Positions 31,305-39,541 of a stretch of 42,221 nucleotides of DNA are shown one piece after another. The stretch is taken from the NCBI RefSeq assembly GCF_903819335.1, contig NZ_CAIJDE010000052.1, positions 1 to 42,221 of the forward strand. Direction: 5' to 3'. Each line of letters starts with the position of its first letter. Positions within the stretch are counted from its first letter, which is position 1. The notes below the pieces were generated by a model. That model was not told where the DNA came from. It did no database searches and saw only the letters and a list, made by a program, of their open reading frames with translations. The position numbers and the translations under genes are program-made. This DNA is from Flavobacterium panici (lineage in GTDB: Bacteria > Bacteroidota > Bacteroidia > Flavobacteriales > Flavobacteriaceae).

Positions 31305-32414
31305 ATGAAAAAAGATTTTTACGAAATACTAGGCATTTCAAAAAATGCTGACGCTGCCGAAATAAAAAAAGCATATAGAAAAAGTGCGCTTAAATACCAC
31401 CCTGATAAAAATCCAGGCGACAAAGAGGCAGAAGAAAACTTTAAATTAGCTGCTGAAGCTTATGAAGTTTTAAGCGATCCACAGAAAAAAGCTAAATATG
31501 ATCAGTACGGACATCAGGCATTTGATGGTTCTGGCGGATTTGGCGGTGGTCACGGCGGTATGAATATGGATGACATTTTCAGCCAGTTTGGTGACATTTT
31601 TGGAGGAGGATTTGGCGGTTTCGGAGGCGGAGGCGGAGGCCCTCGCCGTGCTAAAGGAAGCAATCTTCGAATTAAAGTAAAATTGACTTTAGAAGAAATT
31701 GCAAATGGTGTTGAGAAAAAAGTAAAAGTAAAACGTAAAGTTCAGGCAAAAGGTGTAACATATAAAACTTGTACGACTTGTAACGGTCAAGGTCAGGTAA
31801 TGCGTGTAACCAATACCATTTTAGGAAGAATGCAGTCAGCATCAACTTGTCCTACTTGTGGTGGTTCTGGTCAAATTTTAGATAAAAGACCTTCTGAGGC
31901 AGATGCACAAGGAATGGTTCAGGAAGATGAAACGGTATCAATCAAAATCCCGGCAGGTGTTACTGACGGAATGCAGTTGAAAGTTTCAAACAAAGGAAAT
32001 GATGCACCGGGAAATAGTATTCCGGGAGATTTAATTGTTGCCATTGAAGAAGTTGAGCACGAATTCTTAAAACGTGAAGGAGAAAATATTCATTTTGATT
32101 TATATATCAGTTTCCCTGAAGCAGTTTTAGGAGTTTCAAAAGATATCGAAGCCATCAACGGAAAAGTTCGTATTAAACTGGAAGAAGGAATTCAATCTGG
32201 AAAAATCTTAAGATTAAAAGGAAAAGGAATTCCAAGTTTAAACGGTTACGGAAGCGGAGATTTATTAGTTCACGTAAATGTCTGGACACCAAAAACATTA
32301 AACAAAGAACAAAAACAATTCTTTGAAAATGCTTTAAATGACGAACATTTTGCGCCAAGTCCAGAGAAATCAGAAAAATCATTTTTTGAAAAAGTAAAAG
32401 ATATGTTCTCATAA
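31305..32414 (+). CDS. dnaJ: Chaperone DnaJ, with reduced zinc finger
   Basis: A 369-residue type I Hsp40. The J domain (1-66) has HPDKNPGD, then a Gly/Phe region rich in GGFGG. The zinc region holds only two CxxCxG motifs (CTTCNG and CPTCGG); E. coli DnaJ has four. By spacing these correspond to motifs 2 and 3, which form zinc centre II, so centre I (motifs 1 and 4) is missing. The C-terminal substrate domains (VSIKIPAGVTDGMQLKV and FLKREGENIHFDLYISFPEAVLG) are complete. The start is the ATG at 31305 (MKKDFYEILG); an ATG at 31272 lies in spacer repeat DNA. A terminator follows. Confidence 0.95.
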   Translation: MKKDFYEILGISKNADAAEIKKAYRKSALKYHPDKNPGDKEAEENFKLAAEAYEVLSDPQKKAKYDQYGHQAFDGSGGFGGGHGGMNMDDIFSQFGDIFGGGFGGFGGGGGGPRRAKGSNLRIKVKLTLEEIANGVEKKVKVKRKVQAKGVTYKTCTTCNGQGQVMRVTNTILGRMQSASTCPTCGGSGQILDKRPSEADAQGMVQEDETVSIKIPAGVTDGMQLKVSNKGNDAPGNSIPGDLIVAIEEVEHEFLKREGENIHFDLYISFPEAVLGVSKDIEAINGKVRIKLEEGIQSGKILRLKGKGIPSLNGYGSGDLLVHVNVWTPKTLNKEQKQFFENALNDEHFAPSPEKSEKSFFEKVKDMFS

Positions 32415-32446
32415 TCTAAACTTTTCTAAAATGTTTAAATAAATTC

Positions 32447-32482
32447 AAAACCCATTCTAAACATAAATAGAATGGGTTTTTT
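32447..32482 (+). terminator. Terminator of grpE-dnaJ
   Basis: AAAACCCATTCT (32447-32458) pairs with AGAATGGGTTTT (32469-32480), followed by T residues. Twelve perfect base pairs. Confidence 0.88.
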
Positions 32483-32577
32483 GCGTATTATTATGCAGAT
32501 TCGCTAGTAATTATTTACTTTTACAGACTGTTGGTAAAAATAACAAAAGCCAGCGCAAGAAAATCCAAAAAAACAAA

Positions 32578-33507
32578 ATGAGCAACTTACTCGAAGTACA
32601 TAAAGTCGTAAAACAATATGGCGATTATGTAGCGCTTAACGAAGTTTCTTTAAATGTGCCAAAAGGCAGTATATATGGACTTTTAGGTCCAAATGGAGCT
32701 GGAAAAACTTCCTTAATCAGAATCATCAATCAAATTACAATGCCAGACAGCGGCGAAGTAATTCTTGATGGAGAAAAACTGCATCCAAAACACGTACAGA
32801 CAATTGGTTATCTTCCGGAAGAAAGAGGATTATATAGCTCGATGAAAGTGGGAGAACAATGCTTGTATCTCGCACAAATGAAAGGACTATCTAAAGCCGA
32901 AGCCAAAAAGCAATTGGATTACTGGTTTGACCGTTTAGGAATTCAGGGCTGGTGGAATAAAAAAATTCAGGAGCTTTCTAAAGGAATGGCGCAGAAAATT
33001 CAGTTTGTAGTTTGTGTTTTACATAAACCAAAATTGTTAATTTTTGATGAGCCTTTTTCAGGTTTTGATCCCGTAAATGCCAATGTTATAAAAGATGAAA
33101 TTTTGGCATTAAAAGAGCAGGGAGCAACTATTATTTTCTCGACACACCGAATGGAAAGTGTAGAAGAACTTTGCGATCATATTGCACTAATTCACAAATC
33201 AAATAAACTGATTGAAGGAAAAGTAGGTGATGTAAAACGCCAGTTTAAAACCAACAGTTTTGAAGTGGGAATCCTGACCAATAATGTTGAAGGTTTGATG
33301 TACGATATTACACAAAAGTTTACTGTTTCACAGGCGAATTTTAAATCCTTAAACGACGATTTAAAATTAAATATTCAAATAGGAAATGCTGCGCCAAATG
33401 AATTATTACATATCCTGACACAACGCGGACAAGTAACACATTTCGTAGAAAAAATTCCAAGTGTACACGATATTTTTATTCAAACAGTTACTGAAAATAC
33501 AAAATAA
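32578..33507 (+). CDS. ABC-2 type exporter, ATP-binding subunit
   Basis: A 309-residue ATPase. Walker A GPNGAGKT near 38-45, Q-loop in INQITMPDSG, signature ELSKGMAQK, Walker B LLIFDEPFSGFDP and switch His in FSTHRM. The C-terminal 80 residues are the DUF4162-like tail typical of NatA/DrrA-type exporters. It pairs with the membrane subunit 80 bases downstream. NatAB exports sodium in Bacillus; here the substrate is unknown and could be Na+, a lipid or a drug. Confidence 0.92.
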   Translation: MSNLLEVHKVVKQYGDYVALNEVSLNVPKGSIYGLLGPNGAGKTSLIRIINQITMPDSGEVILDGEKLHPKHVQTIGYLPEERGLYSSMKVGEQCLYLAQMKGLSKAEAKKQLDYWFDRLGIQGWWNKKIQELSKGMAQKIQFVVCVLHKPKLLIFDEPFSGFDPVNANVIKDEILALKEQGATIIFSTHRMESVEELCDHIALIHKSNKLIEGKVGDVKRQFKTNSFEVGILTNNVEGLMYDITQKFTVSQANFKSLNDDLKLNIQIGNAAPNELLHILTQRGQVTHFVEKIPSVHDIFIQTVTENTK

Positions 33508-33521
33508 AATTCCAAAAAAAG

Positions 33522-33570
33522 AAATTCCAAATTCCAATTTAAGAGTTTTCAAAATTGGAATTTGGAATTT
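33522..33570. repeat. AAATTCCAAATTCC perfect inverted repeat
   Basis: The arms AAATTCCAAATTCCAATTT (33522-33540) and AAATTGGAATTTGGAATTT (33552-33570) are perfect 19-base reverse complements around an 11-base loop. It lies between the two ABC transporter genes and has no T run of terminator type. Confidence 0.9.
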
Positions 33571-33587
33571 GAAAATTTAAAATATTT

Positions 33588-34904
33588 ATGAGCATCATTT
33601 CGTTGATTATAAAAAGAGAATTTATTGCCAAAGTCCGCAATAAATCTTTTGTTGTCATGACTTTTTTGAGTCCGCTTTTATTTGTTGCGATAGCCGTTTT
33701 TATAGGTTATTTGAGCACAATGAAAGCCGAAACAAAACGTATTGCTATTCATGATGAAACCGGACTTTTTGCTGCCGATTTTTTAAAAGAAAATAAAAAA
33801 GGTGCCGAATTCAAATATCTAAATTTATCTGAAATTGATGTAAAAGCTTTAAAAGACAGCATTACAAAAGAAAATTTCAGCGGATTAATTGTCATTCCAA
33901 AAACAAATAAAACAAAAGATTTAGAAAGTAAAATTGAATTTATTTCGAATAACAGTCCAAGTATTTCTTTTATAGAAAGCACACAGAAAATCATCGGAAC
34001 AAAAATTACCAAACTAAATCTAGAAGAAGCCAAACTAGATACACTGGCCATTCAAAAAGCACAGTCAGAAGTGAATATTCATTTGGTTAAAGCTTCGGGA
34101 GAAGAAAGTTTAAAAGGATTAAATGAAATAAAAATCGCAATAGGCGGCGCATTCGGTTATTTGATTATGATGTTTATTATTATTTATGGAAATATGGTAA
34201 TGCGAAGCGTAATCGAAGAAAAAACCAACCGTATTATCGAAATTATTATTTCATCTGTAAAGCCCTTTCAGTTAATGATTGGTAAAATTGTTGGAACATC
34301 ATTGGCGGGAATTTTACAATTTATAATTTGGGCTTTTATTGGTTTAGGATTAATGTTTGCAGCTTCGACATTTTTTGGTGTAAACGTTGGACCAACAGCC
34401 AGAATTTCGCCGGAATTAATGCAATCCGCACAGCACGAATTTTCAGGAACAGCACAAATGTATATTACTGAATTATGGAATCTGCCAATTGCAAGTATCA
34501 TAATTGGTTTCGTCGTTTATTTCATCGGAGGTTATTTTCTATACAGTTCATTTTATGCTGCAATTGGAGCCGCTGTTGACAATCAAACCGATTCACAGCA
34601 ATTTTTACTGCCAATATTAATGCCGTTAATTCTAAGTGTATACATCGGATTTTTCACGGTTGTAAACGATCCACACGGAACCGTTGCCGTTGTATTCTCC
34701 ATGATTCCGCTTACGTCGCCAATAGTTATGCTAATGCGTATTCCGTTTGGCGTGCCGTGGTGGCAAATTGCAATTTCGGTATCATTATTGTTTGCTACCT
34801 TTTTCCTTGTCGTTTGGTTCGCCGCAAAAATTTACCGTGTAGGTATTTTAATGTACGGCAAAAAACCAACGTGGAAGGAATTGTATAAATGGCTAAAATA
34901 TTAA
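33588..34904 (+). CDS. ABC-2 type exporter, membrane subunit (NatB-like)
   Basis: A 438-residue membrane protein. One helix at the N-terminus (about 20-42) precedes a soluble extracytoplasmic domain (about 43-175, DETGLFAADFLKENKKGAEF), followed by five or six helices (about 180-425). RSVIEEKTNRIIEIIISSVKPFQLMIGKIVG is the conserved ABC-2/NatB coupling segment. It forms an exporter with the preceding ATPase. A hairpin-forming repeat of 19-base arms separates the two genes and might tune their relative expression. Confidence 0.9.
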   Translation: MSIISLIIKREFIAKVRNKSFVVMTFLSPLLFVAIAVFIGYLSTMKAETKRIAIHDETGLFAADFLKENKKGAEFKYLNLSEIDVKALKDSITKENFSGLIVIPKTNKTKDLESKIEFISNNSPSISFIESTQKIIGTKITKLNLEEAKLDTLAIQKAQSEVNIHLVKASGEESLKGLNEIKIAIGGAFGYLIMMFIIIYGNMVMRSVIEEKTNRIIEIIISSVKPFQLMIGKIVGTSLAGILQFIIWAFIGLGLMFAASTFFGVNVGPTARISPELMQSAQHEFSGTAQMYITELWNLPIASIIIGFVVYFIGGYFLYSSFYAAIGAAVDNQTDSQQFLLPILMPLILSVYIGFFTVVNDPHGTVAVVFSMIPLTSPIVMLMRIPFGVPWWQIAISVSLLFATFFLVVWFAAKIYRVGILMYGKKPTWKELYKWLKY

Positions 34905-34909
34905 CTTAG

Positions 34910-34995
34910 AGATTCTAAGTTTCTAAGTTTCTGAGATGCTAAGATTTTAGCTAAAAAAACTCAGAAACTTAGAATCTTAGCATCTTAGTATCTTA
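34910..34995. repeat. CTAAGTTTCTGAG fold-back repeat
   Basis: The arms TCTAAGTTTCTGAG (34922-34935) and CTCAGAAACTTAGA (34960-34973) are perfect 14-base reverse complements. They are flanked by more copies of the same words (GATGCTAAGATT, AATCTTAGCATCTTAG), so the whole spacer folds back on itself. It fills the gap before the response-regulator gene. Confidence 0.85.
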
Positions 34996-35002
34996 AAAAA
35001 GA

Positions 35003-36166
35003 ATGAGTAAAATACTAATTATCGAAGACGAAGCAGCGATTAGAAGAGTTTTGGTAAAAATATTATCAGAAGAAAATGATACCTATCAGGTTGATGAAGC
35101 TGAGGATGGAGCTGCAGGTCTTGAAAAAATAAAAAACAACGATTACGATTTGGTTTTGTGTGATATCAAAATGCCAAAACTGGACGGTGTTGAGGTTTTA
35201 GAAGAAGTAAAAAAGATAAAACCGGAAATTCCAATGGTTATGATTTCAGGTCATGGCGATATGGAAACCGCAATTCATACCATGCGTTTGGGTGCTTTTG
35301 ATTATATCTCAAAACCACCAGATTTAAATCGTTTATTGAATACCGTTCGTAATGCTTTAGACAAAAAACAATTAGTTGTTGAGAATAAAATTCTAAAGAA
35401 AAAAGTCAGCAAAAATTACGAAATGATTGGCGACAGCGAATCTATTAATCATATTAAAGTGATGATTGATAAAGTTGCTCAAACCGAAGCAAGGGTTTTA
35501 ATTACGGGACCAAACGGAACCGGAAAAGAATTAGTTGCGCATCAATTACACGAAAAAAGCGAACGTGCCAATTTTCCTTTAATTGAGGTAAACTGCGCGG
35601 CGATTCCGAGTGAATTGATTGAAAGCGAATTATTCGGACACGTAAAAGGTGCTTTTACATCGGCAGTTAAGGATCGTGCCGGAAAGTTTGAAGCGGCAGA
35701 TAAAGGAACTATTTTCTTAGATGAAATTGGTGACATGAGTCTTTCGGCTCAAGCCAAAGTTTTACGCGCGCTTCAGGAAAGTATGATTACAAGAGTCGGT
35801 GCCGATAAAGACATTAAAGTTGATGTTCGTGTGGTTGCCGCAACAAATAAAGATTTAAAAACAGAAATTGCCGAAGGCCGTTTCCGTGAAGATTTATACC
35901 ATCGTTTGGCTGTAATTTTAATTAAAGTTCCGCCATTAAATGAAAGACGTGACGATATTCCGGCTTTGATAAGGCATTTTGCAGAGAAAATAGCTTCTGA
36001 ACAAGGAAATGTAGTTAAGGTATTTTCGGCGCAAGCCATACAATTATTACAGGAATACGATTGGACTGGAAATATTCGTGAACTTCGAAATGTTGTCGAA
36101 AGATTAATCATTTTAGGAGGAAACGAAATCTCTGAAGGCGACGTGAAAATGTTTGCCAGTAAATAA
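35003..36166 (+). CDS. NtrC-family response regulator lacking a DNA-binding domain
   Basis: A 387-residue protein. The receiver domain (about 1-120) has IIEDE, phosphoacceptor Asp54 in LVLCDIKMP, the Ser in MISGHG and Lys104 in YISKPP. The AAA+ domain (about 140-375) has Walker A GPNGTGKE, Walker B GTIFLDEIGD, and the sigma-54 contact loop as GAFTSA (216-221) in place of the usual GAFTGA. The protein ends at the end of the AAA+ lid (NVVERLIILGGNEISEGDVK); the Fis-type HTH is missing. This resembles NtrC-like proteins such as FlgR of epsilon-proteobacteria that act without DNA binding. No histidine kinase gene is nearby. Regulon unknown. Confidence 0.88.
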   Translation: MSKILIIEDEAAIRRVLVKILSEENDTYQVDEAEDGAAGLEKIKNNDYDLVLCDIKMPKLDGVEVLEEVKKIKPEIPMVMISGHGDMETAIHTMRLGAFDYISKPPDLNRLLNTVRNALDKKQLVVENKILKKKVSKNYEMIGDSESINHIKVMIDKVAQTEARVLITGPNGTGKELVAHQLHEKSERANFPLIEVNCAAIPSELIESELFGHVKGAFTSAVKDRAGKFEAADKGTIFLDEIGDMSLSAQAKVLRALQESMITRVGADKDIKVDVRVVAATNKDLKTEIAEGRFREDLYHRLAVILIKVPPLNERRDDIPALIRHFAEKIASEQGNVVKVFSAQAIQLLQEYDWTGNIRELRNVVERLIILGGNEISEGDVKMFASK

Positions 36167-36205
36167 TGATTTAGAATCTAAATTCTAAAATCATAAATCT
36201 AAAAT
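36167..36205. repeat. ATCTAAATTCTAAAATC word-repeat spacer
   Basis: TTTAGAATCTAAATTCTAAA followed by ATCATAAATCTAAAATT. Same ATCTAAAAT family as the spacers at 7845-7930 and 28295-28347; contains no gene. Confidence 0.6.
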
Positions 36206-36210
36206 TAAGC

Positions 36211-36873
36211 ATGAAACTAAAAAAAATAAACGAGAAATTACAAGACGGACTAATTGAAAACGGTTTAACAGAAGCAAATGTTTTGCAGCTGGAAACTTTT
36301 TCGACCATTAAAAGTGGTGCGGATTGTATTATTATTTCTCCGGAGAAAAGCGGAAAAACAACTACAATTGTTTTAAATGTGATTCAGCAATTGGCTGGAA
36401 AAAATGAGGAATCGCCTCGTGCTTTGATTATTGTTGAAGACAAAGCAAAAGTGCTTGAAATGGAAGAGCTTTTTGAGAAATACGGAAAATATACCAATCT
36501 CGAAGTGTATGGTGTTCATGACAAAGGCGATATGGATTATGACAAAAATTACGTTTCTACGGGAATCGATGTTTTAATTGGAACGCCAAATAAATTGAGC
36601 GATATGTTTTCGACAGCGGGTTATAATGTAAACCGTTTGAAAATGTTTATCCTTGATGATGCAGATCCTATTTTGAAATTACGTCATGAAACTAAAATCA
36701 TGCGTATTTCTAACAGTATTGCCAAAACACAGCGTTTAATTTTTGCTGAAACTTTGACAGAACGCATCGAAATTTTGGCAGATAAAATGTTACTTGAGCC
36801 TTATTTGTTTGATATGGATGAAGAAGGCGAGGAGGAATTAGACGAAGAAGAAGACGATATTGAGGAAGAGTAA
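36211..36873 (+). CDS. DEAD-box-like protein with a single RecA domain
   Basis: A 220-residue protein equal to only the first RecA-like domain of a DEAD-box RNA helicase. An N-terminal Q-motif-like part (NGLTEANVLQLETF) is followed by SPEKSGKTT (43-51) at the Walker A place, GTPNKL (124-129, motif Ib), and ILDDADP (147-153) at the DEAD position, so DEAD reads DDAD. Motif III SAT is changed to AET. The second domain with motifs IV-VI is absent. The tail is strongly acidic (EEGEEELDEEEDDIEEE). ATP binding is possible, helicase action unlikely; a scaffold or regulator role is inferred. Similar short proteins seem to occur in other Flavobacteria. Confidence 0.78.
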   Translation: MKLKKINEKLQDGLIENGLTEANVLQLETFSTIKSGADCIIISPEKSGKTTTIVLNVIQQLAGKNEESPRALIIVEDKAKVLEMEELFEKYGKYTNLEVYGVHDKGDMDYDKNYVSTGIDVLIGTPNKLSDMFSTAGYNVNRLKMFILDDADPILKLRHETKIMRISNSIAKTQRLIFAETLTERIEILADKMLLEPYLFDMDEEGEEELDEEEDDIEEE

Positions 36874-36883
36874 AAAGTTGCAA

Positions 36884-36928
36884 TTTTCAGTCTCAGTTAC
36901 AAGCTTCACTGAAAACTGAGACTGAAAA
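36884..36928. repeat. CAGTCTCAGT inverted repeat
   Basis: Perfect 15-base arms TTTTCAGTCTCAGTT (36884-36898) and AACTGAGACTGAAAA (36914-36928). Same family as 5425-5483 and 38009-38110. No T run after it, so a poor terminator. Confidence 0.88.
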
Positions 36929-36942
36929 CTAAATAATAATAT

Positions 36943-37758
36943 ATGGAAATATTAAAAACGCTTAAATTCTTGTCAATCGTACTTCTGTGCTTTTTTCTGA
37001 TTATTTATGTTTTGATAATTTCTTATGTTTACTTTAATCAGGTTGAATTGGTTTTTCATAGTTCGAGATTACCAAAAGATTACAAGTTTGATTATCAGCA
37101 AAAATTCGAAGAGATAAACATCAAATCATTTGACGGAACTATTCTGAATGGATTATTATTTAAAGCTGAAAATTCAAAAGGACTCATTTTTTATCTTCAT
37201 GGAAATGCCGGAACACTCGAAACCTGGGGTAAAATTGCAAAAATTTATACTTCATTAGGATACGATATCTTTATTTTAGATTACAGAAGTTTCGGGAAAA
37301 GCGAAGGCGAAATCGAAAATGAAGAACAATTGTCAAAAGATATTTCAATTGTGTATCAGTCAATGACGAAAAGATATTCTGAAGATAAAATCATAATTGC
37401 AGGATATTCTATAGGTTCCGGATTTGCGGCTAAATTAGCTTTCGAAAATAAACCAAAAGCTTTACTGCTGCAGGCGCCGTATTATAATTTTTTAGAATTA
37501 TCAAGTAAACGAGTGCCAATGTTTCCGGACTTTATGAAAAAGTTTAGCTTAGAAACCAATGTATATCTTCCGCAGATAAAAGCTCCAATTTATATTTTTC
37601 ATGGAACGGCAGACCAATTGATTCCGTTTGAGAATTCAGTTCGGTTAAAACAGCTTTTGAAATCAAATGCTGTTTTTTATCCATTAAAAAATCAGGAACA
37701 TATTGGAGTAAATGAAAATGAAGATTTTCAAAATCAATTAAAAACAATACTAGAATAG
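36943..37758 (+). CDS. Membrane-anchored alpha/beta hydrolase
   Basis: A 271-residue hydrolase with an N-terminal transmembrane segment (about 10-30). Oxyanion motif FYLHGNAG, DYRSFGKSEG, nucleophile Ser146 in IAGYSIGSG, the acid in HGTADQLIPF and a His in NQEHIGVNE complete the triad. It matches the BEM46/YqkD-like group of bacterial hydrolases. Substrate unknown, likely an ester or lipid. It follows a CAGTCTCAGT repeat and precedes the DUF2007 gene by 26 bases. Confidence 0.87.
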   Translation: MEILKTLKFLSIVLLCFFLIIYVLIISYVYFNQVELVFHSSRLPKDYKFDYQQKFEEINIKSFDGTILNGLLFKAENSKGLIFYLHGNAGTLETWGKIAKIYTSLGYDIFILDYRSFGKSEGEIENEEQLSKDISIVYQSMTKRYSEDKIIIAGYSIGSGFAAKLAFENKPKALLLQAPYYNFLELSSKRVPMFPDFMKKFSLETNVYLPQIKAPIYIFHGTADQLIPFENSVRLKQLLKSNAVFYPLKNQEHIGVNENEDFQNQLKTILE

Positions 37759-37784
37759 ATTAATAATTAATAAAATAAAATGTC

Positions 37785-38003
37785 ATGGGATTAATGAAGG
37801 TATTTTCGGGAAGTGAAGTATTAGCAATTGCTTTGCAGGAAAGATTAGAAGAAGCCGGTGTAGAAACTGTAAAAAAAGATAATATTCAATCCGCTCGTTT
37901 AGGAGGTTTTGGCGGTACAGATTTAGCCGTTGAGGTTTTCATTCAGGAAGCAGATTTTGCAAAAGCAAATCCGGTTATTGAAGAATTTAGAATGAGTATT
38001 TAA
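37785..38003 (+). CDS. DUF2007-family small protein
   Basis: A 72-residue protein. KVFSGSEVLAIALQERLEEAGVETVKK is the conserved DUF2007 start; the centre has GGFGGTDLAVEVFIQEAD and the end KANPVIEEF. Members are described as putative signal transducing proteins, based on a PII-like ferredoxin fold, without proven function. The ATG at 37785 (MGLMK) or the one nine bases later could be the start. It is 26 bases after the hydrolase gene and before a large repeat. Confidence 0.82.
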   Translation: MGLMKVFSGSEVLAIALQERLEEAGVETVKKDNIQSARLGGFGGTDLAVEVFIQEADFAKANPVIEEFRMSI

Positions 38004-38008
38004 AAAAG

Positions 38009-38110
38009 TTTTCAGTCGCAGTCTCAGTTTACAGTGCAAAACTGCTTACCGAGACTGAAAACTGAGACTGAAAACTGAGACTGAATACTGCGACTGCAAA
38101 CTGAAAACTA
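38009..38110. repeat. CAGTCTCAGT fold-back with 13-bp tandem units
   Basis: The left arm AGTTTTCAGTCGCAGTCTCA is followed from 38051 by about four tandem 13-base units of CTGAGACTGAAAA (38051-38101, with changes) and an ending CTGAAAACT. It fills the gap between the DUF2007 gene and the Cof-type hydrolase. Of the three copies in the window only this one shows tandem growth. Confidence 0.85.
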
Positions 38111-38116
38111 AAAAAA

Positions 38117-38920
38117 ATGCAATACAAAATGTTAGTTCTCGACATGGATGATACCTTGTTGACAGACGACCACAAAATTTCAGATTTAAATAAAAAAGTT
38201 TTATTAGAAGCACAGGCAAAAGGTGTTTATGTTGTTTTGGCTTCAGGAAGACCAACATCGGCAATGATTGCTTATGCTAAAGAGCTGGAATTGGATTTGA
38301 ATGATTCTTATATGATTTCTTTTAATGGCGCTATTATCAGTCAGGTAAAAGATGATCTTGTTTTATTTGAACAGAAACTTACTGTAGAACAAATCCACGC
38401 TTTATACGATTATAGTGTGAAAATGAAAACTCACATTATAACGTATTTAGATGATGAAATTATAAGCGAAACCGATTCTGAATATATCGAAATCGAAAAA
38501 GATATTACCGGAATGGCACACCGTAAAGTTTCGAGTTTTAAAGATTATGTTGACAGACCTGCTGTAAAATGTATTTTACTTGAAAATCCGGCTTATTTAA
38601 AAGAAGTCGAAAAAGATTTATTAGCAGCAATGCCGCATTTAAGCGTTTCAATGTCTAAACCTTTTTTCCTTGAAGCAGCGCAAAACGGAATTGATAAAGC
38701 AACAAGTTTAAAGAAATTAGCAGATAAACTCGGAATTCATCAAAGTGAAATAATCGCCGTTGGAAACGCCGGAAATGACTTAACGATGATCGAATATGCT
38801 GGTTTAGGTGTTTGGGTTGATAATGTAACGCCAGAATTGCGCGATAAAGCAAATTTAATTGTATCTTCAAATAACAATGACGGCGTTGCCGAAGTAGTAC
38901 AGAAATATATTTTAAATTAA
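38117..38920 (+). CDS. Cof-type HAD-IIB phosphatase
   Basis: A 267-residue HAD phosphatase with a large C2 cap. Motif I is LDMDDTLLTDD (Asp9, Asp11), motif II VLASGRPT, motif III Lys near residue 196 in NGIDKATSLKKLADKLGI, and motif IV IIAVGNAGNDLTMIEYAGLGVWVDN (GNxxND). Relatives dephosphorylate sugar phosphates, FMN or pyridoxal phosphate. It is 6 bases before the GNAT gene, so the two are co-transcribed. Confidence 0.92.
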   Translation: MQYKMLVLDMDDTLLTDDHKISDLNKKVLLEAQAKGVYVVLASGRPTSAMIAYAKELELDLNDSYMISFNGAIISQVKDDLVLFEQKLTVEQIHALYDYSVKMKTHIITYLDDEIISETDSEYIEIEKDITGMAHRKVSSFKDYVDRPAVKCILLENPAYLKEVEKDLLAAMPHLSVSMSKPFFLEAAQNGIDKATSLKKLADKLGIHQSEIIAVGNAGNDLTMIEYAGLGVWVDNVTPELRDKANLIVSSNNNDGVAEVVQKYILN

Positions 38921-38926
38921 TTTGAG

Positions 38927-39454
38927 ATGAAAAATCCAATCGAAACAGAACGTTTGATATTACGGGAATTAGAAATTTCTGATGCAGAAGGAATGTTCGA
39001 ATTGGATTCGAATCCGAATGTGCATTTGTTTTTAGGGAATAATCCCGTAAAGCATATTGAAGAAAGTATTGATTATATCAAATTTGTTCAAAAGCAATAC
39101 AAAGATTTTGGAACAGGCCGCTGGGCTGTTGTTTTAAAAGAAACCAATGAATTTATTGGCTGGTCAGGAATAAAGTATATTACGGACGAAATCAATAAGC
39201 ATAAAAACTTTTACGAGTTAGGATATCGTTTTATCGAAAAACATTGGGGAAAAGGATATGCCTCAGAAGCTGGAAAAGCTTTTGTCGATTATGCTTTTAA
39301 CCAAATGAAAGTAGAAAAACTTTACGCTTTTGCGGATGCGGGAAATGAAAATTCCAGAAAGATTTTAGAAAAACTAGGTTTCCATTTTGTAAATTCTTTC
39401 GAGTATCAAGGAGAAATAGAAGTTTGGTACGAACTCAAAAATCCAAACTTATAA
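38927..39454 (+). CDS. GNAT acetyltransferase, RimJ/RimL-like
   Basis: A 175-residue GNAT protein. IETERLILRELEISDAEGMFELDSNP is typical of the RimJ/RimL group. The acetyl-CoA motif lies near 102-115 (FIEKHWGKGYASEAGKAF), and YAFADAGNENSRKILEKLGF completes the fold. Substrate unknown. It is the last gene of a plus-strand pair with the Cof-type phosphatase, and is convergent with the secreted protein downstream. Confidence 0.87.
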   Translation: MKNPIETERLILRELEISDAEGMFELDSNPNVHLFLGNNPVKHIEESIDYIKFVQKQYKDFGTGRWAVVLKETNEFIGWSGIKYITDEINKHKNFYELGYRFIEKHWGKGYASEAGKAFVDYAFNQMKVEKLYAFADAGNENSRKILEKLGFHFVNSFEYQGEIEVWYELKNPNL

Positions 39455-39467
39455 AGGAATTGTGTTT

Positions 39468-39538
39468 TAAGAAATGCGTTCCTCCAAATCTTTGAAAACT
39501 ATAAAAGTCTGCAAAGATTTGGAAAACGTAATTTCTTG
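39468..39538. repeat. CCAAATCTTTG palindrome between convergent genes
   Basis: Perfect arms CCAAATCTTTG (39484-39494) and CAAAGATTTGG (39512-39522), extended outward by the imperfect pair AAGAAATGCGTT and AACGTAATTTCTT. It separates the GNAT gene and the secreted-protein gene, and could end both transcripts although it lacks long T runs. Confidence 0.8.
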
Positions 39539-39541
39539 GAA

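Noticed and set aside
34910..34995. Intrinsic terminator of the exporter permease gene
   Set aside because: The structure folds well but lacks a T run after the stem and belongs to the word-repeat family, so it is listed as a repeat.
38051..38101. CRISPR-like array of 13-base units
   Set aside because: Units are directly adjacent with no unique spacers, too short for CRISPR, and no cas genes are present.
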